Both the position numbers and the translations under genes were made by a program. From Ceratopteris richardii (Eukaryota; Streptophyta; Polypodiopsida; Polypodiales; Pteridaceae), in the NCBI GenBank assembly GCA_020310875.1, contig CM035412.1:137874761-137938760 (forward strand): 64,000 bases of DNA. The letters are read 5' to 3'. Below the pieces are notes generated by a model that worked only from the letters and a program-made list of their open reading frames with translations, ran no database searches and was not told where the DNA came from. Position 1 is the stretch's first letter. Each line of letters starts with the position of its first letter. Positions 22,345 through 33,288 of the stretch are shown piece after piece.

Positions 22345-22935
22345 GTGCCAAAAATCTTATCAATCACGATTGATAGTGTCAATCGTGATCTACGGTGTCA
22401 ATCGCGATGGACAATGTCAATTGCGATCGACAGTATCAATCATGAGGGCTGTCAATTGCGATCGACATGTCAATCGCGATCGATGCTTTTTTTGCAAATT
22501 TCGGCGAGATTGCAGTCAATGGATGGTGTTTGCGATGGACACATGGGCACGCGAATTATGTTGTCAATCATAAAATTTCAGTCGGTCACGAAGGATGGTG
22601 TTAACCACGACGGACAAAGTCAGTTAGTCATGGTTGTCGATCGCGATCAATAGTGTTGGTTGCGATTGACAAGATCTGTCAGTCGGCTCTGTCGATCGTT
22701 TTTTGTTGATCATCGCTGTCGATCACGATCGACGGTGTCAGTTGTGATTGACAGATGTTTTGGTCGTGGCTATCGATTGCGATCAATAGTGCCAATCATG
22801 ACTGATAGAAAATTAAGGAATTTTTTGATTGTAATTAGTGATCTAGAATGTGATAATCATGTACTTTATGGTTGTGCACTTTGTTTTACCAAAAGCTGAA
22901 TTTGTCTGTCAATCATGATCGACACAGGTGAACAC
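22345..22935. repeat. 19-bp palindromic array in G3 leader (left copy)
   Basis: Units of the form TGTCAATCGCGATCGACAG repeat with a spacing near 19 bp at the left edge (starts about 22360, 22379, 22398, 22417, 22436) and less regularly further on. Each unit is a near-perfect dyad around TCGCGA. CpG is abundant compared with flanking DNA. The array sits between the primer site and gag of G3. Its inverted partner is 52110-52660. Confidence 0.85.
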
Positions 22936-23232
22936 CTCGGAACCTGCACAACTAGTTTTCTCACCTGGTGGAGCTACTACTACTACAATGGAAGCTGGTA
23001 CCTATAAGAATGCTCAAAAACACATAGAAAAAAAGTGTGCATACAAGCTCTCTCTCGCTCTCGCTCTCGAGTAAAAATGAGGAAATGAATGGAGATGTAA
23101 GTATATGGTCACAATGGTGAAGATGATGATGAATGGATATGGGGTGTATAAGTGAAGAGGAAGGTAAAAACAAGTAAAAGAAAATGCTTACCTACTCTTT
23201 CAACGTCTTACCATCACACACTCGTCCTCAAA
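22936..23232 (-). other. G3 leader, distal part
   Basis: Leader sequence between primer site and array, including a (GAGCGA)-like run at 23050-23070 that appears as 'gagagcgagagtgagagag' in the right arm. No coding potential. It is present in both inverted-repeat arms. Confidence 0.6.
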
Positions 23233-23256
23233 GCTCGATCCCCCACAACGGAGCCA
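23233..23256 (-). other. G3 primer-binding site (tRNA-Asp type)
   Basis: The minus strand reads TGGCTCCGTTGTGGGGGATC then GAGC, five bases inside the LTR end. It resembles the complement of the plant tRNA-Asp 3' end (TGGCGCCGTTGCCGGGGATC) with three mismatches. The right-arm copy is at 51780-51803. Confidence 0.7.
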
Positions 23257-23261
23257 AAATT

Positions 23262-23896
23262 TGGTGTAGCTCGGTGGTGAGTAGCACCTCCTTTAATGCC
23301 AATCCGGGGAGACATGAGGATGGTATGAAGACCTCGAGCAAGTGATGTGCATGTGGTGATGGAGAAGTACACAAGCATGCACACACATACACACACAAGC
23401 GCACACAAGTAAGAACAAAAAGGAGAACAATGGAAGCTTTGATTAAGATCAAAAGAGAATTACAAGAGCTCTTCTTAGTTCAAACTACAATTTTACTCTC
23501 CCCAAAAATGAGCTCTCTAGCTCCTTTTATAGTTTTTGACTAGCTAGTGGCCCTGTCCAGACCTAGTGTCCGGCCTAGTTAAAAATTAGGTTCCTAGGCT
23601 ATTTTGGAGGCTCAAATGAGCTCTAGAAATTATGAAAATTGATACATCGATACTTCTAATACTCCTCGAGCTTGAGGACTCCTCGGATTGAACAAAATGG
23701 AGTCTAATATGCCAAAAATGGTATTTACAATGTTCTTCTAGTGATGAAAATCACTATTAAAAGGGAGTTAACTTGGAAAAAATACATGGCCTAATTGCCA
23801 GATCTTCTTTGACTGCTTTGCCTGCTTGGCCCTTCTCTCTACTCTGATTCTCTATTTCAGATACCTTGTCTTGTGATGCCCTGACTGCTGCCAACA
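23262..23896 (-). repeat. G3 5' LTR (left arm)
   Basis: Read on the minus strand it starts TGTTGGCAGCAGTCAGGG and ends GCTACACCA, 635 bp. A TATA box (ACTATAAAAGGAGC) lies at about 23523-23536. A GT-rich microsatellite is near the 3' side (23360-23412). It begins inside the coding sequence of copia B', which proves G3 inserted there. The flanking five bases ATGAG would be the target duplication; the other side is lost. Confidence 0.88.
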
Positions 23897-26378
23897 CTCA
23901 TCAACAAGTGCATTATGTGGATCTACATCAGAAACGGAATGATTTGCATCATCCCCTGAAACCTGTAAAGGCTAAGAAATTGCCTCATTTGGACCACTGT
24001 CCACCTATGAAAAGAGGCAACAAAGTATCATACATATCTTTGGAGGTAACTTATTTCTCCTTAGTACATGAAAGTAATGGTTGAATAGCATCTTCCACAA
24101 GAACAACATCACAGCTAACCAAAATGCATTTTTTCTACGGATGATACAGATGATAGCCTTTGGTTTCAGAATTGTACCCAACAAGAACCCATATCACTCC
24201 TGTATCATACAATTTTCAATGTTGTTGTTGAGGCACTAATGCATATGCCAACCAACCAAAAACACGCAGATGAGCAACAGATGGCTTGCAACCATGCTAA
24301 GCCTCATATGGAGTGATAGACTTCAACACTTTAGTGGGACACCTCTTAAGTACATATGCTACACACATAACAACCTCAAGCAAGAAACTATGTGGTAAAG
24401 CCTGACTCTTGACCATACATCTCGCCATCTCCATGAGTGAACTCTTTTTCCTTATAACAACTCCATTCTTTTGAGGTGTATACGGCACTGTACATTGATG
24501 TTTTATCCCATGTTCAGCTAGAAATGCATAAAAATCGGAAGGCATATATCCTCTCCCTTGATTAAAATGGAGGGTATCCTTTTGCATCTTGATAGATTTT
24601 CAGCCAAAACCAAAAACTATTTGAAGCACATAAACACTTTGGACTTTGCATTTAGTGGATGTGCCCAAGCATGCCTTGATAAATCATCAATGAAAGTCAC
24701 GAAGTAAAGATAGTTCCTAAAAGAAGGTATTAGCATAGGACCATAGACATAATTGTGAACAAGCTATAATATCTGAGAGCTTGAAGTGAACCATCCTTTG
24801 GGAAGGAGGAACATTGCATTTTGCCCAAAATACAGAGTTCAGATACATTTACCAAATGCCTCAAGTTTGGGCAACGAGGACACCATTTTAGATTTTTGCA
24901 GGTCTAGCAAACTAACATAATTTAGATGACCAAAGTGTCCATACCAAAGCTTTGCATCCACCATAGTCTGAGAATCGTGTACTACACATGCTAAATCATT
25001 CATAAATTTTTCATAGTCTATGAGCTTATACAGCCCATGACATAAAATGTGAGAAGAAATAATCACATCATCATTTGATAGATCATGAACTGTACATCTA
25101 TCATCAACAAATTTCACAACTAAGCCAATCTTGGCTAATGCTGAAACTAATAACATAATTTTTCTTTATCCCCAGCACAAATAAAGCATCGAACAAGGTA
25201 AAAGAACTACCATCAACAGTAGTTAGAAGGATCTTACCAACTCCCATGACAAGATAAGAGGAGTTGTCGATGCATGTGATAGTATTTCCTGTAGGGGCAT
25301 GCTCAAGTGAAGTGAAGAAAGTGCGTTATGAGGTGATATGTTTGGTTGCCCAACTATCAAAGTACCAAACATATGAGTCTACTATAGACATACATTGTTC
25401 ATGAGAAGATGGGTTAAAATTGCAAATAGTAGTAAATTCCCATTCTTCATTCTCTACAAGATTATGAGATTCTGTTTTGGGTGTAGAGGCCTCTACAACA
25501 AACATTCCAGCCTCTTTTTTCTTTGCCTCTTTTGCACCTAGTTTTGGACAAGTCTTTTGTTTCCTTTACAGTACTTGCAAAACAATTTATGTTTTTCTAT
25601 TTTCTTCTCGCCTCTCTCATCCTTGTTTGATTAATAGATTTTTGCTTACTAGTAGATGAGCTCCATTTACCTTTGCCCTTCTGACTAGCAAGGAAATCTT
25701 GATCTGCAACATGCATGATGGACTTGTTCTGCCTAGACTAGTCTTCCTACAACAGAACAGAGACTAACTCCTGGAAGACCATTCAGAACAAATGAACTAT
25801 CAGGCAAGACTTCATCGACAGAAATCCAATGCTCTTTCAAATCTTTGATCTTTGTCAAAAAAATTTGCATGGGATCTCCTTCATTCATATGCTCACTCTC
25901 CAACCATTTTCGGAGGTAAGCAACATGAGCCTCATTCCTTTCTTAGTATAAAGTTGTTAATGTAGCCCAAGCATTCTTTGCTATTTTGCACGAGCAAATG
26001 TGGGGAATAATGCCATGTTTGATAGACAAGGCTATCAATGCATGTGCATGAGCATCTCTACCATCCCACCAAGGTTGCTCTACAGTAGGTGTAGCAAGAA
26101 GCACATAATGAATAAGAATCTCAAGTATATCACCATCTTCAACACCATCTACATCACCTCTAGTAATTGTAGTGGCAAGTGTAATAGGATGTTTTCAACA
26201 CCCTACACAATATTCCATAGTCCTTTTGCAACCAATACATGACACATCATATAAGCCCATAATGGGTAATTGGTACCATCCAGCTTATTCTCAATAGTCA
26301 ACATACAAAATACATCACTGCTTTCAGCCATAGCCACTGATTAAAATACCCTAATGCAAAAAAATGATAGTATCTAAA
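23897..26378 (-). mobile_element. Copia B' (left arm), gag to integrase-RT linker
   Basis: Minus-strand C-family copia: gag start at 26331, decayed gag, protease (23897-25480 side), and integrase ending at the acidic linker DEALVDE where G3's LTR begins. Protease DSGA reads DSWA (25358..25347), identical to the right-arm copy B. Integrase segments LWYGHFGHLNY and PYTPQKNGVVIRKKSSLMEM are visible. RT and RNase H are absent. At 26378 the gag leader is joined directly to the RT of A', through a deletion. Confidence 0.88.
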
Positions 26379-28249
26379 TTTAGCTTGTATACTCACTTAG
26401 TACCAATAGCCTTCTTGCCAGGAGGCAAGTCACATGAAGACCAGGTATCATTTTTCATGGTAGCATCATATTTTGCTTGCATAACAACCATCCAATTTTG
26501 AGAGCTTTGTGCTTCATTAAACTAAAGAGGATCATTCTCATCATAGAGCCTAGAGGTATCCCATACCATATGAATCTGATGCAAAAGAGGCACTATGAGC
26601 ACCTGAAGGAGTATAATATGATAGAAGTTCATCTAATTTGTTGTCATGAAAAGTCTGCACTAGCCATTTTGGCATAGTTTTTGCCTCCTCAATATCAGCT
26701 CTCTCATCAACAAGTGCATCGCGTAAATCTGCATCAGAAATGGAATGATTTGCATCATTACATGAAACCTATACAGATTGAGAAGCTGCCTCATTAGGAC
26801 CAACACTAGACTATCCAGCTATAGAAAGAGGAAGCAAAGTATAATACATGTCTTTGGAGCTAACAAATGTCTCCTTAAACATGAGAGTAATGGTTGAATA
26901 GCATCTTCCACAAAAACATCACGGCTAACCAAAATGCATTTAGTTTGTGGACGATACAGATGATAGCCTTTGCTTTCAGAACTGTACCCAACAAAAATAC
27001 ATTTCATTGTTTTATCATCCAATTTCTTGCATTATTGTTCATGCACTAATGCATATGCTAGACAACCAAAAACACACAGGTGAGTTACATATGGCTTGTG
27101 ACCATGCCATGCCTCATATGGAGTGATAGACTGCAATGCTTTAGTGGGACACCCGTTAACTACATATGTTGCACAAATAATAGCCTCAAGCTAGAAACTA
27201 TGTGGTAAAGTCCAACTCTTGACCATACACCTCGCCATCTGCATGAGTGACTTGTTCTTCCGTTCAGCAACTCTATTCGTATATGACACTGTACACTGGT
27301 GTTTTATCCGATCAAAATGGAGGGTTCCCATTTTACATGCTGAAAGATTTTCAGCCAAAACAAGAAATTTTTTGAAGGGCATAAACACTTCAGACTTTTC
27401 TTTCAATGGATATAACCCTGCATGTCTAGAAAAATCATCAATGAAAGTCACAAAGTAAAGATAGTTTCCAAAAGAGGGTGTCTGCATAGGACAACAGACA
27501 TCACTATGAATGAGTGGCAATTTTTGAGTAGCTTGAATTGAACCATGTTTTGGGAACGAGGAATGCTGCATTTTCCCCAAAATATAGCCTTCACATACAT
27601 GTTTATCGGGTGCCTCAAGTTTGGGCAAAGAGGACACCATTTCAAATTTCTGTAGGTGAAGCAAACTAGCAAAATTCACATGAGCTAAGCATGCATGCCA
27701 AAGCTTTGCATCTGACATAGCCTGAGAATCATGTATTGCACATGTTAAATCATTCACAAATTTTTCATAGTCTATGAGCTTATACAACCGATGACATAAA
27801 ATGCCAGAAGCAATAATGACATCATTGACAGATCAAGAACTATACATCTGTCATCAACAAATTTCACAACCAAGGCAATCTTGGCTAATGCTAAAACTGA
27901 TAACAAATTTTTCTTGATGTATGGCACAAATAAAGCATGTAACAATGTAAAAGAACTACCATCAATAGTAGTCAGAATGATCTTACCAACTCCCATAACA
28001 AGATAAGAGGAGTTGTTGGTGCATGTGACAGTATTACCTGTAGGGTTAGGCTCAAATGAATTGAAGAAACTGTGCTACGAGGTAATATGTTGGCTGCACG
28101 AGAAGAAGGTTCATAAATGCAAACAATGGTAAATGCCCATTCTTCATTTTGCACAAGATTAGTAGACTCTATTTTGGGCGTAGAGGCCTTTGCAACAACC
28201 ATTCCAACCTCTTTCTTCTTTGCCTCTTTAGCAGCTAGTTCTGGACAAC

Positions 28250-29123
28250 TCTTCATTACATGATCATTTCCTTTACAATATTTGCAAAAGAAAAAAATTT
28301 CTTTTCTGTTTTCTTCTCTTCTCTATCTTCCTTCTTTGATTGTGTAGAATTAGCAGATTTTTGCTTACTAGTAGAAGAGCTCCATTTACCTTTGCCCTTT
28401 TGACTAGCAAGGAAAGCTTGATCTGCAACACACATAATGGATCTGTTTTTCCTAGTCTGTCTGATCTTCCTGCAATAGAATATATACTTACTACTCAAAT
28501 ATTAGGGCATTTGGATTGTCTTTCATCATCAAATGAAGAATAGAAGCAAAGCTCTGATATGAATGGGGAAGACCATTTAGAATAGTCTGCACAAGTGAAC
28601 AGTCACGAAAGACTTCATCAGGAGAAATCAATTGTTCCTTCATATCTTTGATCTTTGTTAGAAAACTGTCCATGGAATCTCTTTCATTCAAGTGCTCACT
28701 CTCCAACTGTTTTCAAAGGTAAGCAACACGAGCCTCATTCCTTGCCTGGTATAAAGTGGTAAGTGTATCCCAAGCATCCTTAGCTATTCTGCAAGAGCAA
28801 ATGTGAGGAACAATGGCATGTTTGGTAGACAAGGCTATCAATGCATGTGCCTGAGCATCTCTACCATCCCAATGAATTTGCTTTGCACTAGGTGTAGCAG
28901 GAACCAGAACACAAATAGGAACATGAAGAATATCACCATTTGCATCACCTCCAACAACTGTGTTTACAGGTGAAGTAGGACATTTTTCAACATCTTGCAT
29001 AATATTCCACAATCCTTTTGCAACCAATACATGAATCATCATATAAGTCCACAATGGGTAATTGGTACTGTCCAACTTATCCTCAATAGCCAACATATAG
29101 AATACATCATTGCTTTCAACCAT
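28250..29123 (-). pseudogene. A' gag
   Basis: ATG at 29123 starts MVESNDVFYMLAIEDKLDST, then TNYPLWTYMMIHVLVAKGLW. The frame stays open to about 28713 (QARNEARVAYL), then a stop and a second frame with DSMDSFLTKIKDMKEQL. The zinc knuckle near 28240-28290 is present but the frame is shifted just before it. Slightly better preserved than its mirror copy at 43863. Confidence 0.85.
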
Positions 29124-29478
29124 GGCCACTAATTAAAATACCCTTATGCAAAAAAATGATTGTATTTGAAAAAGTTTAACATAACTACCCTATCGAGTTT
29201 TGCTAAACCTCTAGTAGACTTCGAGATGCTTATATTGGAAAACTAAAACATGTATATAACTTTGGCACAAAAAGACAAAATTGTTTGCATAAGCATTGTG
29301 ATAGTGCATTCAGAGGCCAAAATGAGCAGAGATCATGATTTGGGCACCATAGAGCGAAGCAGTTTTGATCTACTAATTAGCTTGAGTATGCTCACCAAAT
29401 TTCGTGTGATTCTAAGACTGTGATCGGAGGGGTGTCGATGACACCCTAGATGAAGTGAGGACTTGCTGTGATACCAAT

Positions 29479-29707
29479 TGTTAGAGTTTGAGGTCTACGA
29501 CATCATGCAAACAACACAAGGAAGAAGAAGAAGCTTGTGGCACAACACATAATAATGAATGTATTACCACTAGAATGTACAAAGATAAGTAACCCATTAT
29601 GGCAATAGGCATCTATACAAGCGGGGGAAAAAAACCTCCTAAAGAGGAAAAAAGTGCCCCGATGGTCCTAGTGTGTTCACATACATCACTACCTAGATAT
29701 ATCAACA
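29479..29707 (-). repeat. A' 5' LTR (229 bp)
   Basis: Minus-strand LTR from TGTTGATATATCTAGG to AACTCTAACA, next to the primer site. Same 229-bp length as 43279-43507, its mirror partner, with about 15 differences by eye. Confidence 0.92.
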
Positions 29708-31723
29708 ACTCTAATATTTTGAAGCTTTTTGAATGAACCTTTAGAACATCTTGAGGTGATGTCAAGAAGTTTTTTGATGACATCAAGAAGAAATTATATG
29801 GATAACAAATTATAGGTCGAAAATTCTCTACAATTCTATGTAGATTTTAGATACAACTTCCACAACCTAGTTTAGGCAACGCAAGAGTCCAAAATCACTT
29901 TTTTCACTTGGGAATACATCTTCAAGACAAGATGTAGGTGTGTTGAACATCATTCGTTGGACTGGCAAGGATCCAAATTTGCTCACAAGTCACTCATTTT
30001 GTGTGATTTGAGAATGTTTTGAAGACTAGATTGTGCATCGAATGTTTTTCTAAGCTTCTATAAGCCAGTAGACATTTCCAAATTAGTTTTAGGACTAGAG
30101 GTTTAAAAATTTGAAGATCAAGTCAACCTTGTAGTTAAAGCTTTGGAGATCATCATGCAAGTGTTTCTAAAGTCATTTCTTTCATTTCAAGTACTTTAAT
30201 TTTCTTCATTCAATTTCAGTTTCAAATCAATATTGTTCAAAATGGAAATTCAAGCTAAGGAATCAATAGAGAAACCACTAGAAAATCATCAACAACAATT
30301 CAACAAAAACCTTTAGAGAAAACCCAAGAGTTAAAAATGAAGGATGTTGAGTAAGAGAGTGATTTATATGTTGAATTTGTTACTCATAAAATCATTATCA
30401 TGACCTTCTTGATAGGACAAAAAAAATTTGGAATTGGTCTTAGGGAGTATGGCCTCAACCTTTGAACAAGAAAAAAATCAACTCAACACTCTTGAAACTC
30501 ATATTAGCTCTATGTTCATAGTTGAAGAACATGAGAAAGAAGCTTCTTCCAATGAAACTCCAAAAAGGTTAGGAGAGAGCCTAGACCTCTTAGCACCCTC
30601 AAGGAAGAGAATCCTAGGGATACACCTTTGCTTAATTATCTAAAGCCACCCACATTCATGGGGGATGACCAACATAGGAAGAAGGATGCAGTCTTTTACT
30701 TTTTCAAAAAGGTGGACATATCTTCATCAACTAAAGGGAACTCCACACAAGTAATAAGTACTCAAAATGATTCTCTTTCTTGATTCACATGCATACAAAT
30801 GGTGGATGAGGCTTAAATAAGCTAAGGCTATTCCGACATATTGGTCTCAATTTGAAAATCTTTTCCTAAAAAGGTTTTTACCTAAGAATGAAGAAGAGTG
30901 TAATTAGGATGACTAGGATAGACTAATGCAGACATGTAGGCCATTTTTTATCTACCTTTTACACTATAAAGAGATTATACTCAAATTTGAAGGATTAGAA
31001 AATTTCCACAAGGCTAGAAGTTTTGTTAGAGGGCTTGATAAAGCCATAAAGATTGAGGTCATAAGGAATTATCCTAAGACCTTGGAAGAAACTATCAACT
31101 ATGCCCAACTATATTAGGATCATAGTCACACACCTATGGATACAAATCAGCCTCTTAGACCCACTTAGGTGACCAAATTTAAGAAATGGGTTATTCTAGC
31201 TAAAAGCCAATTCATAGTTAGAAAACGAAAAAAAATAGATCAAGGGCCATAATTGAGTACAAAATACTTTGAATGAGCCAACAAGGAAAACTTATGTTTT
31301 AGGTGTATGTATCCTAACCACTCACTGTGGAATTGCCCATTGAGTAAGGGGGAAGATAAGAAGTCAAGACCAAGGAGTAGTAGAACCATACATAAGGGAA
31401 AGAAAGCCATCCACCTAGTGCAAACACTTTTTATTCATGGAAGCACTAGCTGCAAGGATGTGGAAGTGATGCATGAGGACATCTACCCATCCTTTTGGAC
31501 CACATAATTTGGTCAAACTCCATGGTATTGTACATGGGACTTGAGTATAAGTCATGATTGATGACTAGACTACTTACAAGTTGATGAAGAAACAATCTAA
31601 AGTTCTCTCAAAGAGTTTGAATAAAACTCTTGAAGAGAAAATATTTAGGATTTGTTTCTAATTCTAATTATTCCAATGAAGCCAATTCTTTGAGTAAATC
31701 ATTTTGATTTATTAGTTAAAGCT
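29708..31723 (+). pseudogene. Gypsy relict G4, gag (left arm)
   Basis: A different gypsy family on the plus strand. Coding begins near 30242 (MEIQAKESIEKPLENHQQQ). Recognisable pieces are LKPPTFMGDDQHRKKDAV, LDSHAYKWWMRLK, FENLFLKRFLPKNEEE and FHKARSFVRGLDKAIKIEVI, all features of the retrotransposon gag domain. The zinc knuckle CFRCMYPNHSLWNC at 31295-31336 has canonical C-X2-C-X4-H-X4-C spacing, unlike the G3/G5 family. About ten in-frame stops are present. The mirror copy is at 41252-43278; there the knuckle His has changed. Confidence 0.85.
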
Positions 31724-32019
31724 GGTATCATATTTGTAGAAGTGAATTCGTTCAGTGGCAAGTAGTCTACCACTTCAGGACTTGTTACTTCACATCCCAG
31801 AGGTGTGTGTAATGAGTTTTTAGGTTTAGAGCTAGTAGGAAGGGAGAGAAGGGAGAATTAGGGCTAGGTTAGGAGAAGAGGAGAAGAGGAGTGGAGTAGG
31901 AGTAAGCCAAGAATCACCAAGAAAAATCCCAAGAAATTTGCTAAGATAGTGTAGTTCAGGTTCAGTCATCAAAAAGTATAAAAACCAAAAAAATTCAGTT
32001 CATTTCTCACTTGTCAGAG
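31724..32019 (+). other. G5 leader before the array
   Basis: Non-coding leader with a purine-rich stretch (31830-31900, 'ggagaagaggagaagagg'). No primer site or LTR end can be found; the truncation lies at or left of 31724. Confidence 0.5.
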
Positions 32020-33195
32020 AGCAATATCGTGTGAGAACCAGCGATCGGTATCGCACGAGAAGTATCGTGTCTTCCAGGCTATCAAAACTAGTTTTTTGGA
32101 GCTCAAGGTGCAAGCAAGATCTCAATGAGGTGAGACTCCCTAAGATTTCATTGACAAAAACATTTTATAAGTGCACAGAAACATGATTATTTGCGCGACC
32201 GGTATCGCGGGGAGGGACTGTGTGTTTTTTGAGTTTTGTTGGAAGAGACAGTAGGCTAGGAGTGAAAAAGGGTGAGAGAAGAGTAAGGGGCAACAAAAAT
32301 TTTTGAATTTGGAGATATTTTGGCTTGAGTATCGCGATCAGTTGAGTTTTTGGTATCGCAATTCCAAAAATTCCCTTGTATCGTGATACTCGTCGAAGTA
32401 TCATATCGTCGGTTACCAGCTTTGGTATCACGATACCACTCGTGGTATCGTATTGCCGGGTTGGTATCGCGATCTCACTTTAACAAAGTGGTATCGTATC
32501 GCGGTCCAATTTTGGTATCGTATCGTGTCGTGTCCAGTCTAGTATCACCATACCATACTAGTATCGTATCCTGCAAGTCAGTGGTATCATATCGCATAAC
32601 TGCTGGTATCGTATCGTGTAGTTTCTAGTATCGTATCGTCCCCTACTCCAGCATCGTATCGCTCAGGTCGGTGGTATCGTATCGCCACCTGCAGCAATAT
32701 TGTATCGTGCAACCCCCAGGTATCATATCGTCTTTCATTCCGGTGTCGTATCGCGATACCATTGTGGTATCGTATCATCACCTACAGTGATATCGTATCA
32801 TGTGAGAAGGTCAGTATCGTATCATGCTTATTGGCAGTATCGTATCGTGTAGGTGTTCAGGTATCATATCGGACCAAACTCCAATATCGTATCGTGCCCG
32901 TTTTGGTATCGTATCGTCCGGAAAGTGGTATCGTATCGTCTGGATTTTCAATATCGTATCGCCTCAAATTTAGTATCGTATCGCGAGAGTTTTTGGTATC
33001 ATATCGTGACTGGACATTGGTATCGTATCGTCTACTCTAGAGGTATCGTATTGCCAGGACAACAAGTATCGTATCGTGCCCAACAGCGGTATCGTATCGC
33101 CTGTTGCTACAGTATCGTATCACCTAGTTCTCAGGTATCGTATCGTGGACATTTTAGTATCGTCTAAAGCAGTACCGTCAAGGGCAGTATCGTCC
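32020..33195 (+). repeat. 23-bp phased TATCGTATCG array in G5 leader
   Basis: A core GGTATCGTATCGTG recurs about 30 times from 32492 to 33181 at steps of 22-24 bp (for example 32652, 32675, 32698, 32721, 32744, 32768, 32791, 32815, 32838, 32862, 32885). About 12 bp are conserved; the remaining ~11 bp differ in nearly every unit. Looser units reach back to about 32020. Some units are perfect dyads (GGTATCGCGATACC-like at 32425-32440 and 32744-32760). Open frames across it are by-products of the repeat. It sits just before gag, as the 19-bp array does in G3. Confidence 0.9.
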
Positions 33196-33288
33196 AGAGT
33201 ATTTGAAGCAATTTGAAGGATAAACTTGAGGCTTTTTGAGAGCCACTTAGGGAGGGTTTCAGAGACCTAGAGAGTCCGAGGAGGGTGA

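Larger units (their letters stand above)
15386..23896 (-). mobile_element. Gypsy element G3 (Tat/Athila-like), 3'-truncated
   Basis: A long Ty3/gypsy element on the minus strand: 5' LTR (23262-23896), primer site, array-bearing leader, gag, protease remnant, RT, RNase H and integrase zinc finger, ending abruptly at 15386. The order RT-RNase H-integrase is diagnostic for gypsy. GRPFMRQL after the protease and the gag motif DPYDHVAEFRQVLRAEQ suggest the non-chromoviral Tat/Athila group, with moderate confidence. It lacks the integrase core and 3' LTR. Its 5' LTR starts inside copia B, so it is a younger insertion there. The part from 22290 to the right is duplicated in inverted orientation at 51138-52722. 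Confidence 0.9.
26379..29707 (-). mobile_element. Copia A' (left arm), 5' LTR to RT start
   Basis: Minus-strand C-family copia with 5' LTR (29479-29707), primer site (29476..29465, TGGTATCACAGC, one mismatch to initiator Met), gag from 29123, protease remnant, integrase and the first residues of RT (GTKWVYKL region) at 26379. The rest of RT, RNase H and the 3' LTR are deleted relative to the right arm. It keeps integrase sequence (27080-27225) that the right-arm copy A lost. It shares the TAG at 27193..27191 with C1 and C2. Confidence 0.9.
22290..31723 (+). repeat. Giant inverted repeat, left arm
   Basis: This 9.4-kb arm is the reverse complement of 41252-52722. It contains the G3 leader array and 5' LTR, copia B', copia A' and the G4 gag relict, in mirror order to the right arm. 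The outer end lies inside the G3 leader ('ccaaaaaatatgcttaaaattc' matches the complement at about 52690-52722). The inner end is 'ttagttaaag' at 31722. The 229-bp LTR pair differs at roughly 15 positions by eye (about 93% identity). This arm lacks about 2 kb present in the right arm, at about 26378. Confidence 0.93.

Noticed and set aside
22345-22899. ORFs of 102, 67 and 79 codons in the palindromic array
   Set aside because: By-products of the repeat; no homology and no conservation in the mirror arm.
23340-23412. CA/GT microsatellite as an independent feature
   Set aside because: It is part of the G3 LTR and present in both arms, so it is described there.
32350-33167. Open frames rich in S-Y-R and V-S-Y across the array
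   Set aside because: They appear because the TATCGTATCG repeat lacks stops in some frames; no start context or domain supports them.
32020-33195. CRISPR-like array (short repeat, variable spacers)
   Set aside because: The core is only ~12 bp with ~11-bp spacers, there are no cas genes, and the setting is a plant retrotransposon leader.
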